This document shows, in pieces, positions 56,382 through 64,000 of a stretch of DNA of 64,000 bases (the stretch's first letter is position 1; each line of letters begins with the position of its first letter). Origin of the DNA: Bacteroidota bacterium (GTDB taxonomy: Bacteria; Bacteroidota; Bacteroidia; Chitinophagales; Saprospiraceae); NCBI GenBank assembly GCA_016124585.1, contig WGNL01000006.1, forward strand, positions 62,001-126,000, written 5' to 3'. The position numbers were made by a program, and so were the translations under genes. The notes below the pieces were generated by a model. That model saw only the letters and a program-made list of their open reading frames with translations, ran no database searches and was not told the origin of the DNA.

Positions 56382-57905
56382 TTGCTGCTGAAAGCGTTCC
56401 TTAACTACCGCAGCATAAGGTTTGCCGTTGATTTTACTTTCCAGCCAAGCAATAATATCGAAAAGGTCAAAAACACCATAAGACGGCAGGCGTGATAGTT
56501 CCTCGAAATCCTGTTTAAGGGTTTCGAGGATTTGTTGCATTTCTTTTCTCGAATGGGGCTTTCCTGCTTCCCTGATAAAATTCATCATTTTCCGCTCAAA
56601 TTCTGAAAGGCGATTGGCTTTGTTCAAGTAGCGATAAGTTGAGCGTAACAAGCTGTCCAGCAGCATATTGTTCCCTAGCTCATAATGGATAATCAAGTTT
56701 AATATACGTGCAAGACTTTGTAAATCCTTTCGTTCCACGCTTCCAGACATTAAGCTTATCCATTCGTTTAAGCTGTCTAGCGCATTCTGAAAATCGCTAT
56801 TTCCAAAATAAATACAGAAGTATTGCAGGTAAAAACTATTCTTTATAAATAGCTGTTTATCAAACTTTTCTACAGTTTTTAAATGCCTTTTTAATTCCTT
56901 GCCTCCCTCCTCAAATTCCCCAGTGTTAATGCAAAGCCTGAATTTGTTCATGAAATATTGGCGATGTATTTTCAACTCGTCATCGGATGTATTTGGTTTT
57001 ACTTTATTTAGTTTATCCAAAGTTTCCCGTACCTCCTCCACCTTGCCCAATCGCCCACAACTGATGATATGATTATTCAGTGCCGATATATATTCCGACA
57101 CATCTTCCCTGAGCATGAGTTTGTTATGCTCCATCAGTCTTATCAGGTTTTTACTAGAGGAATAAAAGGATTCAAAATTGGAAGTCGAAAAAAAGTAGAT
57201 GGATAAGATTCGGTAAAACAGCACTTTGGCAATAAACGAATGTGCCGATGCCTCACTTTTCATTAACGGGTTTTCCATCATCGCCGCAAACTCTTCCCGC
57301 TGTGTTTTGCTCCTCGAAACGTCCTTTCGGATGCTGACCAATATCTGAAAAAAGATATTCCGGTAAGCCGATATATTGGTCAATTTGTCAAGATACTCAC
57401 CTTCTTCCTGCGTGATTCGTTTCATCTCACGGTCGAGGAAGGAGATGTCAGTTTGGGCATAAGCAATACGTTTTTCCCAGTCCAGGATTTCAATCAAGGC
57501 ATTGAAAGCCTCATAATCCAGGGCCGTTTTTTTGACCTTCGCCAAAATGACCTTGCAATCTTCAAAATGCGAACGTTTGAACAAGGTGCGGACGCCGAGC
57601 AATTGGTTTTTTAAACGGTATTCCACGGAGGAACTTTCATCGTAGGATTGCAGGCTTTTGATGACCAAATCGTAGAGGTAGGCTTTCAGCTCAGAATATT
57701 TGCGGCTTTCAACTTTTTCTTTACCATAAACCACTCTTATCAATGCCTCATCATCAAACGTTTCGCTGGCAGAAATGGCATCGAAAAGCTTGACATATTT
57801 ATTGCTGGCAGCGTCCTTGCTGTTGATGAAAATCTTGAAATAGCGCCGCTCGGTACTTGAAAGTGATTTAACCAAATCGTACAGCCTGCTGGATGGCGTC
57901 TTCAT
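56349..57905 (-). CDS. Large all-helical (TPR-like) protein of unknown function, 518 aa
   Basis: Begins MKTPSSRLYDLVKSLSSTERRYFKIFINSKDAASNKYVKLFDAI and continues with regular amphipathic helix pairs to the C terminus, without membrane segment or catalytic motif. The pattern suggests TPR-like or other alpha-alpha repeats that bind peptides or proteins. It is convergent with, and overlaps by 33 bases, the GG-leader peptide gene. The region upstream (57906-58125) has no gene and includes the TTGCGAAGCAA word at 57972. Not recognised as a named family. Confidence 0.8.
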   Translation of the reverse strand: MKTPSSRLYDLVKSLSSTERRYFKIFINSKDAASNKYVKLFDAISASETFDDEALIRVVYGKEKVESRKYSELKAYLYDLVIKSLQSYDESSSVEYRLKNQLLGVRTLFKRSHFEDCKVILAKVKKTALDYEAFNALIEILDWEKRIAYAQTDISFLDREMKRITQEEGEYLDKLTNISAYRNIFFQILVSIRKDVSRSKTQREEFAAMMENPLMKSEASAHSFIAKVLFYRILSIYFFSTSNFESFYSSSKNLIRLMEHNKLMLREDVSEYISALNNHIISCGRLGKVEEVRETLDKLNKVKPNTSDDELKIHRQYFMNKFRLCINTGEFEEGGKELKRHLKTVEKFDKQLFIKNSFYLQYFCIYFGNSDFQNALDSLNEWISLMSGSVERKDLQSLARILNLIIHYELGNNMLLDSLLRSTYRYLNKANRLSEFERKMMNFIREAGKPHSRKEMQQILETLKQDFEELSRLPSYGVFDLFDIIAWLESKINGKPYAAVVKERFQQQSLVLANRSKV

Positions 57906-58125
57906 GAGTTTAGAAAAATTTCGTGTTCTATTTTTTCAAAAAATCAGAATTGAAACCCGAAAGTATAAATTTTGCGAAGCAAAAAACAATTTACCAAATA
58001 ATCTGAAACCTGATTTTTAAGCCTATTTTTGAAGTCAAACTTTACACATTCCAGCAAATGCGTTTCCAGCGCCGATCACTTATTTTTGCTTCCCAATTCC
58101 CAAATTCAACCAATTCAACAACCGC

Positions 58126-59979
58126 ATGACCAACGACGACTACAAAAAGCTCCTGCCCACCTGGCCCCTCGACCCAGGGGTCTATCGTTTTCTCGACCAG
58201 CAGGACAGGGTGCTCTACGTCGGCAAGGCCAAAAACCTGAAAAACCGCCTCTCCTCGTATTTCTCCAATACCAAGGACATGGCCTACAAGACCCGTGTCA
58301 TGGTGAAGCACGCCCACCGCATCGAAATGACGCTGGTGGACACGGAGGCCGATGCGCTGCTGCTCGAAAGCACGCTCATCAAGCGCTTTCAGCCGCCGTA
58401 CAACGTGATGCTCAAGGACGGCAAAAGCTATACCTACCTCTGCATCAAAAACGAGCGGTTTCCGCGGGTCTTCCTCACCCGCCGTGTCATTCGGGATGGA
58501 AGCACTTACTTCGGGCCATACACCTCCAAATTTCGGGTAGAAACCATTTTGGATTTGATAAAAGCGCTGTTCCCATTGCGCACCTGTAACCTCAATTTAT
58601 CGGAAGAAAATATTGCCAAGGGCAAATTCAAGGTCTGCCTCGAATACCATATCAAGAACTGCCAAGGCCCCTGTGAGGGCTTCGAAACGGAGGAGGCATA
58701 CAACGAAAAAATCGAGCAAATCAAGAACATGCTGCGGGGCAATTTCGGCCCGGTGAAGCGCCACTTCCAGCAACTCATGGCACTTCATGCCGAGCGCATG
58801 GAATTCGAAAAAGCCCAGCAAATCAAGGAAAAACTAACTGCTTTCGAAGATTACCAAGGCAAGAGCACGGTCGTCAGCACCACCATCCGGGACGTGGACG
58901 TGTTCAGCATCGCCAGCGACGAGAAGAACGCCTACGTCAACTACATCAAGGTGGTGAACGGGGCCATTATCAACACTTGGACGCAGGAAATGGTGAAAAA
59001 CCTCGACGACGACGAGGCCGATCTGCTGGCTTTCGTGATTCCAGAAATCAGGGAGCGATTCAACAGCATTGCCTCCGAAATCATTGTCCCAATGGAAATC
59101 CCGGTGGCCGATGAAACCTTGACCGTCACCGTGCCTAAAATCGGCGACAAGAAGAAACTGCTGGAGCTTTCGGAGAAGAACGTGCATTTTTTCCTAATGC
59201 AAAAAAAGCGAGAAGAAGCCACCCAGGCTGGCCGTCAGACTAGTGCCGAGCGTATCCTCCGCACCCTGCAGAGCGACCTCCAGATGACAGATGTGCCGCT
59301 CCACATCGAGTGCTTCGACAACTCCAACATGCAGGGCAGCTACCCCGTGTCGTCTTGTGTGGTGTTTAAAAATGCTAAACCCAGCAAGGGCGACTACCGC
59401 CATTACAACGTCAAATCGGTCGTCGGACCGAACGATTTTGCGACGATGGAGGAGGTCGTTTACCGCAGGTACAAACGCCTCTTGGCCGAAGGCCAAACCC
59501 TGCCACAGCTCGTCATCATTGACGGGGGAAAAGGCCAGCTCGGTGCTGCGGTAAAAAGTCTTGAGGCACTCGGCTTGCTTGGCCAAATGACCGTCGTCGG
59601 CATTGCGAAGCGACTGGAAGAAATCTTCTTCCCCGGCGACTCCGTGCCACTTTACATCAACAAAAAATCGGAGAGCCTGAAGCTCATCCAACAGGCTCGG
59701 AACGAGGCGCACCGCTTTGCGATTACCTTCCACCGCAACCAACGTTCGAAGGATTTCACCAAAACCGAATTGGAAGACATCCCCGGCATCGGCTCAAAGA
59801 CGGCCGAGAAACTGCTCAAGCATTTCGGTTCGGTGCGCAAAATGCGGGAGGCCAGTGCGGAGGAAGTGGAAGCAGCCATCGGGAAGGCCGCTGCAACGAA
59901 GGTGGCAAAGTATTTTGAGGCAGAGGAAGCGGGGAATGAAGTTGGTGGTTCGACAGTTGGCAGTGTGCAGTCAGAGTGA
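58126..59979 (+). CDS. uvrC: UvrABC excinuclease subunit C, 617 aa
   Basis: Performs both incisions of nucleotide-excision repair. The N-terminal GIY-YIG nuclease (GVYRFLDQQDRVLYVGKAKNLKNRLSSYF, residues ~18-46), UVR domain (MEFEKAQQIKEKLTAFEDYQ, about 225), the RNase H-like endonuclease with ECFDNSN..GSYPVSSCVVF (about 397), IIDGGKGQL, and a C-terminal tandem helix-hairpin-helix (LEDIPGIGSKTAEKLLKHFGS) are all present. The last ~10 residues (STVGSVQSE) are encoded by a CAGTTGGCAG-type repeat, which may have replaced the native end. Confidence 0.95.
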   Translation: MTNDDYKKLLPTWPLDPGVYRFLDQQDRVLYVGKAKNLKNRLSSYFSNTKDMAYKTRVMVKHAHRIEMTLVDTEADALLLESTLIKRFQPPYNVMLKDGKSYTYLCIKNERFPRVFLTRRVIRDGSTYFGPYTSKFRVETILDLIKALFPLRTCNLNLSEENIAKGKFKVCLEYHIKNCQGPCEGFETEEAYNEKIEQIKNMLRGNFGPVKRHFQQLMALHAERMEFEKAQQIKEKLTAFEDYQGKSTVVSTTIRDVDVFSIASDEKNAYVNYIKVVNGAIINTWTQEMVKNLDDDEADLLAFVIPEIRERFNSIASEIIVPMEIPVADETLTVTVPKIGDKKKLLELSEKNVHFFLMQKKREEATQAGRQTSAERILRTLQSDLQMTDVPLHIECFDNSNMQGSYPVSSCVVFKNAKPSKGDYRHYNVKSVVGPNDFATMEEVVYRRYKRLLAEGQTLPQLVIIDGGKGQLGAAVKSLEALGLLGQMTVVGIAKRLEEIFFPGDSVPLYINKKSESLKLIQQARNEAHRFAITFHRNQRSKDFTKTELEDIPGIGSKTAEKLLKHFGSVRKMREASAEEVEAAIGKAAATKVAKYFEAEEAGNEVGGSTVGSVQSE

Positions 59980-60000
59980 TAGTTTAGCTCAAAGAATAGC

Positions 60001-61311
60001 ATGATTTTTTTCAAAAACAAGGCGAAAAAACTGGCCGAGCGAGCTGAACAAGGCACCCTCGCTCAAAGCCCGTGGTCGCTCACTTGGCGGCGTTTCCGCA
60101 AGCGGCGAATGGCGCTCTGGTCGTGGCGGGTGCTGCTCGTGCTGGCAGTGGTGGCCTTGCTGGCCGATTTTATCGCCAATGAAAAACCGCTGTACTGCAA
60201 GCTGGAAGGCAAGTCCTATTTCCCCATTTTCAAGAAGTACGCCGTGGATTTGGGTGTTGGGAAATGGGACCCGATTTTCCTCCAAAAAAACTGGGATGGG
60301 CATGAATACGAGGCAGCCGTTTTCCCCATAATTCCCTATTCCTCCTCCTCCCTTGACCTGAAAAACAATAACTACCGCAGCCCATTCGGTCAGCAAAATC
60401 TGAAGTCGTGGCGCTGGCGGCACTGGCTGGGCACCGACCAAGCCGGACGTGATGTGGCTGCTGGCATGGTCGCTGGAACGAGAGTAGCGCTGCTCGTCGG
60501 CATTATTTCGATGGGTATTGCGACGGTCATTGGGCTGCTGCTCGGTTCGCTGGCTGGCTACTTTGGCGATGACCGGATGCGGGTGAGTTGGCTGGGTTTG
60601 GTGCTGAATTTATTGGCGGCATTTTTCGGTTGGTTCTACGCATTCAAGGCAAGAAGCTTTACACTTTCCGAAGCTGCAAAGAATGGCGGGCTGGGCTGGG
60701 AATTGCTCAAAAGCTTGGCCATCGTGGCACTCGTTTTTTTGATGGCAAATGGGCTTTCTGCTTTGGTCAACAAGTTCGTGCGAATCCGCAAAATCACACT
60801 CCCGCTCGACCTGCTCATCATGCGGGGCATCGAAGTGATGAACGCTATTCCCGGCTTGCTGCTGCTCTTAGCGTTGGTCGCCGTGTTGGAAAAAAGCTCG
60901 ATATTCTACGTCATGGCCATCATCGGCCTGCTACGCTGGACGTCCATCGCCCGTTACCTACGGGCCGAATTGCTCAAAATCCGCAACCTTGGCTACATCG
61001 AAGCTGCCCGTGCCATGGCCTTCCCTGACTGGCGCATCCTCTGGCGGCATGCCTTGCCCAATGCCCTTGGCCCCGTGCTCATCACAGTAGCTTTTGGCAT
61101 CGCCGCTGCGATTTTGATGGAATCCACGCTGTCGTTCCTCGGTATTGGCAGCGGTACGGAGGGGCTGACCTGGGGCAGCCTGCTCAAACTGGCCAGAGGC
61201 AATGCCAGTGCTTGGTGGTTGGCCGTTTTCCCCGGCGCTGCCATTTTCGTGACGGTGACGATTTTTAATTTGATTGGAGATGGGTTGGGGGAGGCGTTAG
61301 GGAAACGGTGA
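60001..61311 (+). CDS. Dipeptide/oligopeptide-type ABC transporter permease, 436 aa
   Basis: OppC/DppC-like membrane subunit. HWLGTDQAGRDVAAGMVAGTRVALLVGIISMG is the diagnostic start of the permease domain, and the EAA loop that contacts the ATPase reads EAARAMAFPDWRILWRHALPNALGPVL. Six-plus hydrophobic segments are visible, with a long periplasmic insert (about residues 55-140) and an extra segment with FFGWFYAFKARSFTLSEAAKNGG. No ATPase, OppB or binding protein is adjacent, so its partners lie elsewhere. It begins 21 bases after uvrC. Confidence 0.85.
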   Translation: MIFFKNKAKKLAERAEQGTLAQSPWSLTWRRFRKRRMALWSWRVLLVLAVVALLADFIANEKPLYCKLEGKSYFPIFKKYAVDLGVGKWDPIFLQKNWDGHEYEAAVFPIIPYSSSSLDLKNNNYRSPFGQQNLKSWRWRHWLGTDQAGRDVAAGMVAGTRVALLVGIISMGIATVIGLLLGSLAGYFGDDRMRVSWLGLVLNLLAAFFGWFYAFKARSFTLSEAAKNGGLGWELLKSLAIVALVFLMANGLSALVNKFVRIRKITLPLDLLIMRGIEVMNAIPGLLLLLALVAVLEKSSIFYVMAIIGLLRWTSIARYLRAELLKIRNLGYIEAARAMAFPDWRILWRHALPNALGPVLITVAFGIAAAILMESTLSFLGIGSGTEGLTWGSLLKLARGNASAWWLAVFPGAAIFVTVTIFNLIGDGLGEALGKR

Positions 61312-61318
61312 ATTCCTG

Positions 61319-61702
61319 TTACTGGAGGCCTATTTTATATTTTTGGTTAAATTTAAAGCTATACCATAAATAATAGAAAGCCATGAACAGTGGTACAAAT
61401 GGAAAAATAACTATCCCAACATATGATGCACTCATTCCGCTAAAGATATTTGCTGCTGCCAATCCAAAATAAATCAAACATATTAAAAGGTATTTCCACC
61501 TAATTCTGTCCGGGATAGAAATGGCAAAAACTGATGCTGTAGCAACTTGATACCCTCCTAAACAACGAAGCATTCCAAAGAAGTTAGTAGTTAAATCATT
61601 ATGTTTTAATAAACCAGATAATAGAAACCATATAGTTAAACTTAGCAAGAATACTTGTAAGATGATATCTAATTGCAGCAATATTTTGAGGTGCATTTTC
61701 AT
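61319..61702 (-). CDS. Small AT-rich membrane protein, 127 aa
   Basis: Four hydrophobic segments (LQLDIILQVFLLSLTIWFLLSGLL; CLGGYQVATASVFAISI; YLLICLIYFGLAAANIF; YVGIVIFPFVPLFMAFYYLWYSF). The gene is clearly more AT-rich than uvrA and uvrC, suggesting later arrival. It starts 8 bases after the uvrA stop in the same direction and is convergent with the permease gene. Family unknown. Confidence 0.65.
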   Translation of the reverse strand: MKMHLKILLQLDIILQVFLLSLTIWFLLSGLLKHNDLTTNFFGMLRCLGGYQVATASVFAISIPDRIRWKYLLICLIYFGLAAANIFSGMSASYVGIVIFPFVPLFMAFYYLWYSFKFNQKYKIGLQ

Positions 61703-61709
61703 AAGCCTG

Positions 61710-64000
61710 TTAGTTCAATTCATGCTCTAAAAACGCCCCCGTAAAACTCTCTCTCTTCGCCTTCACCACCTTTTCCGGCGTGCCTTCCACCACCACCTTG
61801 CCGCCACGGCTGCCGCCATCTGGCCCCATGTCCACAATCCAGTCGGCGGTCTTCACCACGTCGAGGTTGTGCTCGATGACGAGGACGGTGTTGCCCTTGT
61901 CCACCAGCTTGTTCAGCACCCGAAGCAAGTGGCGGATGTCCTCGAAATGCAGACCCGTGGTGGGTTCGTCGAGGATGTACATGGTGTTGCCTGTGTCTTT
62001 TTTCGATAGCTCCTCGGCCAATTTCACCCGTTGTGCCTCTCCGCCGCTGAGGGTGGTGGCCTGCTGGCCGAGTGTGATGTAGCCGAGGCCCACGTCGTTC
62101 AGGGTCTTCAGCTTACGGTGGATTTTCGGGACAGGCTCGAAGAACGCCGTCGCCTCCTCCACCGTCATTTCCAGCACGTCGTTGATGCTTTTTCCTTTGT
62201 ACAAAACCTCCAGCGTCTCCCGGTTGTAGCGGCGACCCAGACAGGTCTCGCACTCCACGTACACATCCGGCAGGAAGTTCATCTCAATGACCCGCTGGCC
62301 ACTGCCCTGACAGGTCTCGCACCTGCCACCCTTCACGTTGAAGCTGAACCGCCCAGCCTTGTAGCCCCTGATTTTTGCCTCCGGCAAACCCGTGAAAAGG
62401 TTCCTGATTTCGGTGAAAAGGTTGGTGTAGGTTGCAGGGTTCGAGCGGGGCGTGCGGCCAATCGGTGACTGGTCAATCTCGATAACCTTGTCCAAATGCT
62501 CCAACCCCTTCACCTCTTTGTACGGCAGCGGTTTTTGCAGGCTTTTGTAAAAATGCTGCCGTAAAATCGGGTACAGCGTCTCGTTGATGAGCGAGGATTT
62601 TCCGCTGCCGCTCACGCCTGTTACGCAAGTAAAAGTGCCAAGCGGAATGCGCAGGTTCACGTCCCGCAGGTTGTGGCCGGAGGCGTTTTTCAGTTCGAGG
62701 AAATGGCCGTTGCCCTTGCGGCGCTTCTTCGGCACTTCGATTTGGCGCTTGCCATTCAGGTAGTCCGCCGTCAAGGTGCTGACGCCTTGGAAACTAGCCG
62801 GAATGCCCTCCCCCACAAGTTCACCGCCGTGCTTGCCAGCGCCGGGGCCAAGGTCGATGAGGTAGTCGGCGGCGAGCATGATGTCCTTGTCGTGCTCGAC
62901 CACCAGCACCGTGTTGCCGATGTCGGTGAGTTCCCGCAGGGCCTCGATGAGGCGCTGGTTGTCCCGCTGGTGCAGGCCGATGCTCGGCTCATCGAGGATA
63001 TAGGTGATGCCCGTGAGTTGCGACCCGATTTGGGTAGCGAGCCTAATCCGCTGGCTCTCTCCGCCACTGAGGGTGCGGGCCGTGCGGTTGAGTGAGAGGT
63101 AGTCCAGCCCGACGTGCAGGAGGAAGCCGAGTCGTAGGCGGATTTCTTTCAGAACATCTTTGCCAATCGTTAACTGCCTCTCCGTCAGTTTGTTATCCAG
63201 TTCATTCATCCAATCGGCGAGGGCCTGGATGTCCATGTCGGCCAGTTCGGCGATGTTGCGCTCCGCAATCTTGAAGTGCAGGCTCTCGACCTTGAGGCGC
63301 TGTCCGTTGCAGGTCGGGCAAGTGTCCACGGTCATGAACTCCTCCGCCCACTGCCTGATTTTCTCGCTCGATGTGTCCTCGTACCAGCGCTTGAGTTGTT
63401 TCACCAAACCCTCCTGCGCCAGCCCGAACACCCACTCATTGTCACTGCTGATGGACGGCAGTTTGATGGGGTCACCTCCTCCGTGGAGGATGACTTCGAG
63501 GGCTTCCTTCGGAATTTTCTCGACGGGTGTATCAAACGTGAATTTGTATTTCTTCGCAATCTCTTTGAGCTGCTTGAAGGTGTAATTGTCCCGCACCTCG
63601 CCGAAGGGCACGATGCCCTCCTCGTTGATGCTCTTCGAATCGTCGGGGATGACCTTCGCCATGTCCACCGTATTGATTTGGCCGAGACCGTTGCAGGTGG
63701 GGCAGGCCCCGTAGGGCGAGTTGAAGGAGAAGGAATTCGGTGATGGCTCTTCGTAGCTGAGGCCGTGTTCTGCGTCCATTAAATGCTTCGAGAAAACGGT
63801 TAGAGAGGGATGAGGGATGAGGGATGAGGGATGATCGGCTCCTGCGCCCTTCATCCCTAATCCCTCATCCTTCATTCCTGATTTCATCCCTGATGCCTCA
63901 TCCCTCATCCCTAAAACCATGATGAGCCCGTTCCCCATCTTCAGCGCCGTTTGCATGGAGCCAGAAATGCGCTCCCGACGCTCATTGGCCACACTGAGTT
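61710..64000 (-). CDS. uvrA: UvrABC excinuclease subunit A, 5' end beyond the window
   Basis: The visible part starts inside the first ATPase half (...[13 protein letters not shown]) and covers both ABC modules: zinc finger region CPTCNGLG and CPTCNGQRL, signature [17 protein letters not shown], then P-loop [13 protein letters not shown], Cys cluster [10 protein letters not shown]...CETC, signature [15 protein letters not shown] and Walker [16 protein letters not shown]. UvrA finds DNA damage. The N-terminal ~180 residues are missing at the edge. An in-frame repeat insertion (63807-63914) encodes [20 protein letters not shown]-type sequence ahead of FSKHLMD. Confidence 0.96.
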   Translation of the reverse strand, partial: LSVANERRERISGSMQTALKMGNGLIMVLGMRDEASGMKSGMKDEGLGMKGAGADHPSSLIPHPSLTVFSKHLMDAEHGLSYEEPSPNSFSFNSPYGACPTCNGLGQINTVDMAKVIPDDSKSINEEGIVPFGEVRDNYTFKQLKEIAKKYKFTFDTPVEKIPKEALEVILHGGGDPIKLPSISSDNEWVFGLAQEGLVKQLKRWYEDTSSEKIRQWAEEFMTVDTCPTCNGQRLKVESLHFKIAERNIAELADMDIQALADWMNELDNKLTERQLTIGKDVLKEIRLRLGFLLHVGLDYLSLNRTARTLSGGESQRIRLATQIGSQLTGITYILDEPSIGLHQRDNQRLIEALRELTDIGNTVLVVEHDKDIMLAADYLIDLGPGAGKHGGELVGEGIPASFQGVSTLTADYLNGKRQIEVPKKRRKGNGHFLELKNASGHNLRDVNLRIPLGTFTCVTGVSGSGKSSLINETLYPILRQHFYKSLQKPLPYKEVKGLEHLDKVIEIDQSPIGRTPRSNPATYTNLFTEIRNLFTGLPEAKIRGYKAGRFSFNVKGGRCETCQGSGQRVIEMNFLPDVYVECETCLGRRYNRETLEVLYKGKSINDVLEMTVEEATAFFEPVPKIHRKLKTLNDVGLGYITLGQQATTLSGGEAQRVKLAEELSKKDTGNTMYILDEPTTGLHFEDIRHLLRVLNKLVDKGNTVLVIEHNLDVVKTADWIVDMGPDGGSRGGKVVVEGTPEKVVKAKRESFTGAFLEHELN
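63807..63914. repeat. GGGATGA / TCATCCC repeat element inside uvrA
   Basis: Four perfect GGGATGA copies (63807-63834) are followed by a spacer and an inverted series of TCATCCCTAATCCCTCATCC-type units up to about 63914. Translated on the minus strand it stays in frame with uvrA. The same family lies after mutL. Confidence 0.85.

Overview
The window looks like a chromosomal stretch from a member of the Bacteroidota, most likely order Saprospirales (inferred, not proven). Supporting signs are promoters of the TTTG-N17-21-TAnnTTTG type, a type IX secretion sorting tail on the delta-60 repeat protein at 27214-28737, Bacteroidota-typical families (DUF2911, GSCFA, FAS1, RDD, a probable effector-associated domain 11) and an IleRS whose HIGH motif reads GIHH. 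Most of it is housekeeping DNA of medium GC content. No rRNA, tRNA or CRISPR array was seen.

Layout. 1-5.5 kb: an SDR oxidoreductase operon running off the left edge, radC, ftsK and a lipoprotein. 5.7-10.2 kb: a FadH-type dienoyl-CoA reductase, a lipid kinase, a lipoprotein, a low-molecular-weight phosphatase and a membrane gene whose 5' end is cut by an IS5-family element. 11-20.8 kb: recD2, a FAS1 protein, a DUF1223 protein, a GIY-YIG protein, a large M16 protease, a Tat-exported oxidoreductase and a ROK kinase. 21-29.7 kb: purL, a UPF0175/DUF3368 toxin-antitoxin pair, a Crp-like regulator, an NTF2-like protein, a delta-60 repeat protein, then a short Ile-rich leader ORF with a terminator upstream of a lipoprotein gene and ileS. 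33.4-34.8 kb: a GC-rich, decayed IS3 element. 35-43.3 kb: mnmE coupled to a probable EAD11 protein, an RDD protein, a giant YegP-repeat membrane protein and a PHP-type phosphatase. 43.4-50.9 kb: ruvX, def, GSCFA, two glycosyltransferases, recA, rsmG and small proteins. 51-64 kb: mutL, DUF2911, dnaX, a GG-leader peptide gene overlapping a helical-repeat protein, uvrC, an ABC permease and uvrA (cut by the right edge). DNA repair is well represented (radC, recD2, ruvX, recA, mutL, uvrC, uvrA), although these genes are scattered and do not form one operon.

The most unusual pattern is that several families of short palindromic or tandem repeats, of the kind that also fill the intergenic gaps, sit in frame inside conserved genes: fadH-like (7298-7374), purL (21851-21987), ileS (32711-32728), mnmE (35543-35574), uvrA (63807-63914) and the 3' tail of uvrC. 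Other points of interest are a leader peptide with attenuator-like geometry ahead of ileS, an orphan RiPP-like precursor, a perfect dyad inside the recA promoter, a seven-fold YegP array and three clustered TAG codons in an IS3 orfA.
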